A DNA stretch of 6,711 bases from an uncultured Oscillospiraceae bacterium (GTDB lineage Bacteria > Bacillota > Clostridia > Oscillospirales > Ruminococcaceae). Under the pieces are notes generated by a model, which saw only the letters and a list, made by a program, of their open reading frames with translations, did not search any database and was not told the origin of the DNA. Made by a program: the position numbers and the translations under genes. Location of the stretch: contig URFD01000087.1 of assembly GCA_900547015.1 (NCBI GenBank), positions 1 to 6,711 on the forward strand, in the 5' to 3' direction. Below, in pieces: positions 5,464-6,711 of this stretch; within the stretch, counting starts at the first letter, position 1; each line of letters begins with the position of its first letter.

Positions 5464-6192
5464 CTATTCGCTGTATTCTACCGCTTGGTCGGTGACAGGC
5501 TGGATGGAGTGAATCAGCTCCAAAATCTGTTCGGAATCGCTGGAACGCTCGGAAAAGAGGTTCGCGTTCAGGATGCCGCCTTCGGTTTTCTGATAGTGAA
5601 TGAAGTAGAATCCGGCAGGGCTGCCCTCCACCGCACCGGCCGAGTAGGTAAAGGTGAAGGCGAATAATCCGTTGTCCTGCTTCTCTACGTCCGTCTTTAA
5701 GTCGGTAACGGTAGGGTCATCCTTGACCGAATCCTCCAAGCTTTTGACCGCTTCCTCCAGCTGCATCATGCCCTGAGAGGAGGTGTCGTAGAAGATATAT
5801 CCCCGACAGTTCGGGTCAGCAGAGGAGGTGATGGTCATATTCTGCGCCAGTGGGTCGTAATAGGTGAGGAATGGGTCCTTGACCGTGACCTCAAAGCCGC
5901 TGTCAAACAGCCGATAGCATCCCTGAGAGCCGGTGACGGAGGCATTTTTCTGCTCCTCTTCCTCCTCGGGATCTTCCTCTTTTTCCTCCGCATCCGGTTT
6001 GGAAGGCTCCTCCGGTGTGTCCGGCTGTGTGGATGGGCTGGGAGCAGTCTGCGGTTCGTCCTTTGGAGCCTCCTGCTCAATCGGAGTGTCCGCAGGGTCA
6101 TCGGCAGAAGTGTCCGATGCAGGACGGGAACAGCCGCCCAGCACAATCAGGGAACACAGAATCGCAGCAAGGAGAAGGGTTGTATGTTTCAT
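5464..6192 (-). CDS. Predicted lipoprotein with acidic Pro/Glu linker and a globular C-terminal domain
   Basis: The 242-residue product starts with a lipoprotein signal peptide: Lys2, a hydrophobic core (6-18) and the lipobox LGGC with Cys21 as the predicted lipidated residue. Residues 22 to about 86 are a disordered linker rich in Pro, Asp, Glu, Ser and Thr, with a nearly pure acidic run (69-80). Residues about 90-242 form a compact domain with alternating strands, starting YRLFDSGFEVTV and ending EQILELIHSIQP. This pattern is reminiscent of PsbP/Mog1-like lipoprotein domains of Firmicutes, but I cannot confirm it. Cys92 and Cys129 could form a disulfide. It would be anchored to the outer face of the membrane, the linker carrying the domain toward the cell wall. 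AAAGGTGG (6200-6207) lies seven bases upstream of the ATG. It has its own promoter, divergent from the phosphopantetheinyl transferase gene. Function is unknown. Confidence 0.85.
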   Translation of the reverse strand: MKHTTLLLAAILCSLIVLGGCSRPASDTSADDPADTPIEQEAPKDEPQTAPSPSTQPDTPEEPSKPDAEEKEEDPEEEEEQKNASVTGSQGCYRLFDSGFEVTVKDPFLTYYDPLAQNMTITSSADPNCRGYIFYDTSSQGMMQLEEAVKSLEDSVKDDPTVTDLKTDVEKQDNGLFAFTFTYSAGAVEGSPAGFYFIHYQKTEGGILNANLFSERSSDSEQILELIHSIQPVTDQAVEYSE

Positions 6193-6236
6193 CAGGATTC
6201 CACCTTTCCGTCTTGATTAGATCATCGTTTATGTTT

Positions 6237-6265
6237 ATCATATCATACCGGATTTTGGATGTAAA
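6237..6265 (-). promoter_or_regulatory. Promoter of the lipoprotein gene
   Basis: Reading leftward, TTTACA (6260-6265) and TATGAT (6237-6242) are separated by 17 bases, each matching five of six consensus bases. A second TATGAT overlaps just upstream (6242-6247). Transcription would start near 6230, leaving about 38 bases of leader. Confidence 0.65.
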
Positions 6266-6273
6266 TGTCATGG

Positions 6274-6302
6274 ATGGCAAAATGTTGCATTTGTGGTATA
6301 AT
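6274..6302 (+). promoter_or_regulatory. Promoter of the phosphopantetheinyl transferase gene
   Basis: A perfect TATAAT (6297-6302) has an extended -10 TGG just before it and a four-of-six -35, ATGGCA (6274-6279), at 17 bases. Initiation near 6309 would put the ribosome binding site (6311-6317) almost at the 5' end of the message. It is divergent from the lipoprotein promoter; the two -35 elements are only 8 bases apart. Confidence 0.7.
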
Positions 6303-6323
6303 AAAGCGACAGGAGGGATGAGG

Positions 6324-6711
6324 ATGCAAACAGGGATGATTTGTGCCGCGGTACAGCCCGGCGCCAATCGAGAGGAAATGAGCCGCTTGGGACGGCAGCT
6401 GGCGTGGGATTCCTTGCAGGAGTTGACTGGAAAGAGCCGTCGGCAGTTGGAGCAATCCGGGGTAAGCCTTGAGAAGCTGGAAAACGGCAAGCCGGTCTGG
6501 AAGGGAATCGAAGCCGGAGTTTCCATCAGCCACACCGGAACTGCGGCGGTGGCGGCTTCTGCGTTTTTTGAGCTGGGGGTTGATTTGGAGCTGGCAGAGC
6601 GAGAAAGCCTGCGCGTTGCCGCCAGAATGTTTTCCCTCCGCGAGCAGGATTGGATGAACCGACAGCGTCAGGCAGGACGGGTGGATGGTTTTTCCTGCCT
6701 GTGGACCCTTC
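6324..6711 (+). CDS. 4'-phosphopantetheinyl transferase superfamily protein, partial (3' end outside window)
   Basis: The 129 residues visible match the Sfp/AcpT-type enzymes that move the 4'-phosphopantetheine arm of coenzyme A onto a serine of a carrier protein. Seen in order: GKPVW (55-59), SISHTG (67-72; the CoA-binding SxSH motif), GVDLE (85-89; Asp87 and Glu89 are the expected Mg2+ ligands), and RMFSLREQDW (101-110). The frame stops at the window edge in CLWTL, just before the expected KEA motif. The N-terminus is short: about 54 residues precede the GKP motif, fewer than in Sfp, so the substrate-side N-terminal strand region may be reduced. AGGAGGG (6311-6317) is six bases before the ATG at 6324. 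An in-frame ATG at 6318 lies against that site and is less likely; ATG at 6336 is another possibility. No carrier-protein or synthase gene is visible, so the substrate (fatty-acid or secondary-metabolite carrier) is unknown. Confidence 0.88.
   Translation, partial: MQTGMICAAVQPGANREEMSRLGRQLAWDSLQELTGKSRRQLEQSGVSLEKLENGKPVWKGIEAGVSISHTGTAAVAASAFFELGVDLELAERESLRVAARMFSLREQDWMNRQRQAGRVDGFSCLWTL

Noticed and set aside
5447..5512. Short plus-strand frame (21 codons) after an AGGAGG at 5424
   Set aside because: The ribosome binding site is 17 bases away, too far, and the frame is antisense to the end of the lipoprotein gene. The better-placed ATG near 5439 gives only three codons.
5933..6220. Serine-rich plus-strand frame opposite the lipoprotein
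   Set aside because: The Ser runs are the complement of the Glu/Asp/Pro-rich linker; no start signal is present.

Overview
The window looks like a chromosomal segment of a Gram-positive Clostridia bacterium, probably of the Ruminococcaceae/Oscillospiraceae type. The evidence is a mid-to-high GC coding fraction with AT-rich intergenic gaps, AGGAGG-type ribosome binding sites, sigma-A-like promoters with extended -10 elements, a B12-binding radical SAM protein of a clostridial kind, a PASTA-domain receptor and a lipobox lipoprotein. The genus is not determined. I see no RNA gene, insertion sequence, CRISPR array or origin.

Layout, left to right. Bases 1-311 are AT-rich and non-coding. Bases 312-2054 (-) encode a B12-binding-domain radical SAM protein. 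A 184-base divergent gap follows. Bases 2239-3144 (+) encode a protein that aligns by eye to the Ppx/GppA family over its whole length but lacks the phosphate-binding loops. After a gap containing a strong promoter, 3324-5069 (+) encodes a membrane-anchored kinase-fold/PASTA receptor in which every main catalytic position of the kinase is replaced. A bidirectional terminator (5094-5142) separates it from a convergent 61-residue secreted-type peptide (5146-5331, -). That peptide gene sits behind a terminator or attenuator hairpin that follows a lipoprotein gene (5464-6192, -). A divergent promoter region then serves the lipoprotein and, to the right, a 4'-phosphopantetheinyl transferase that runs off the window (6324 onward, +).

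The most notable feature is two neighbouring, co-oriented genes that both look like catalytically dead members of signalling-enzyme families: a pseudo-Ppx/GppA and a pseudokinase-PASTA receptor. The PASTA domains and membrane segment are well preserved while the kinase active site is gone, which suggests a sensor or scaffold rather than a decaying gene. The peptide, the lipoprotein and the receptor's PASTA domains would all sit at the cell surface, but a functional link between them is only inferred from proximity. The genes have separate promoters and are not one operon.
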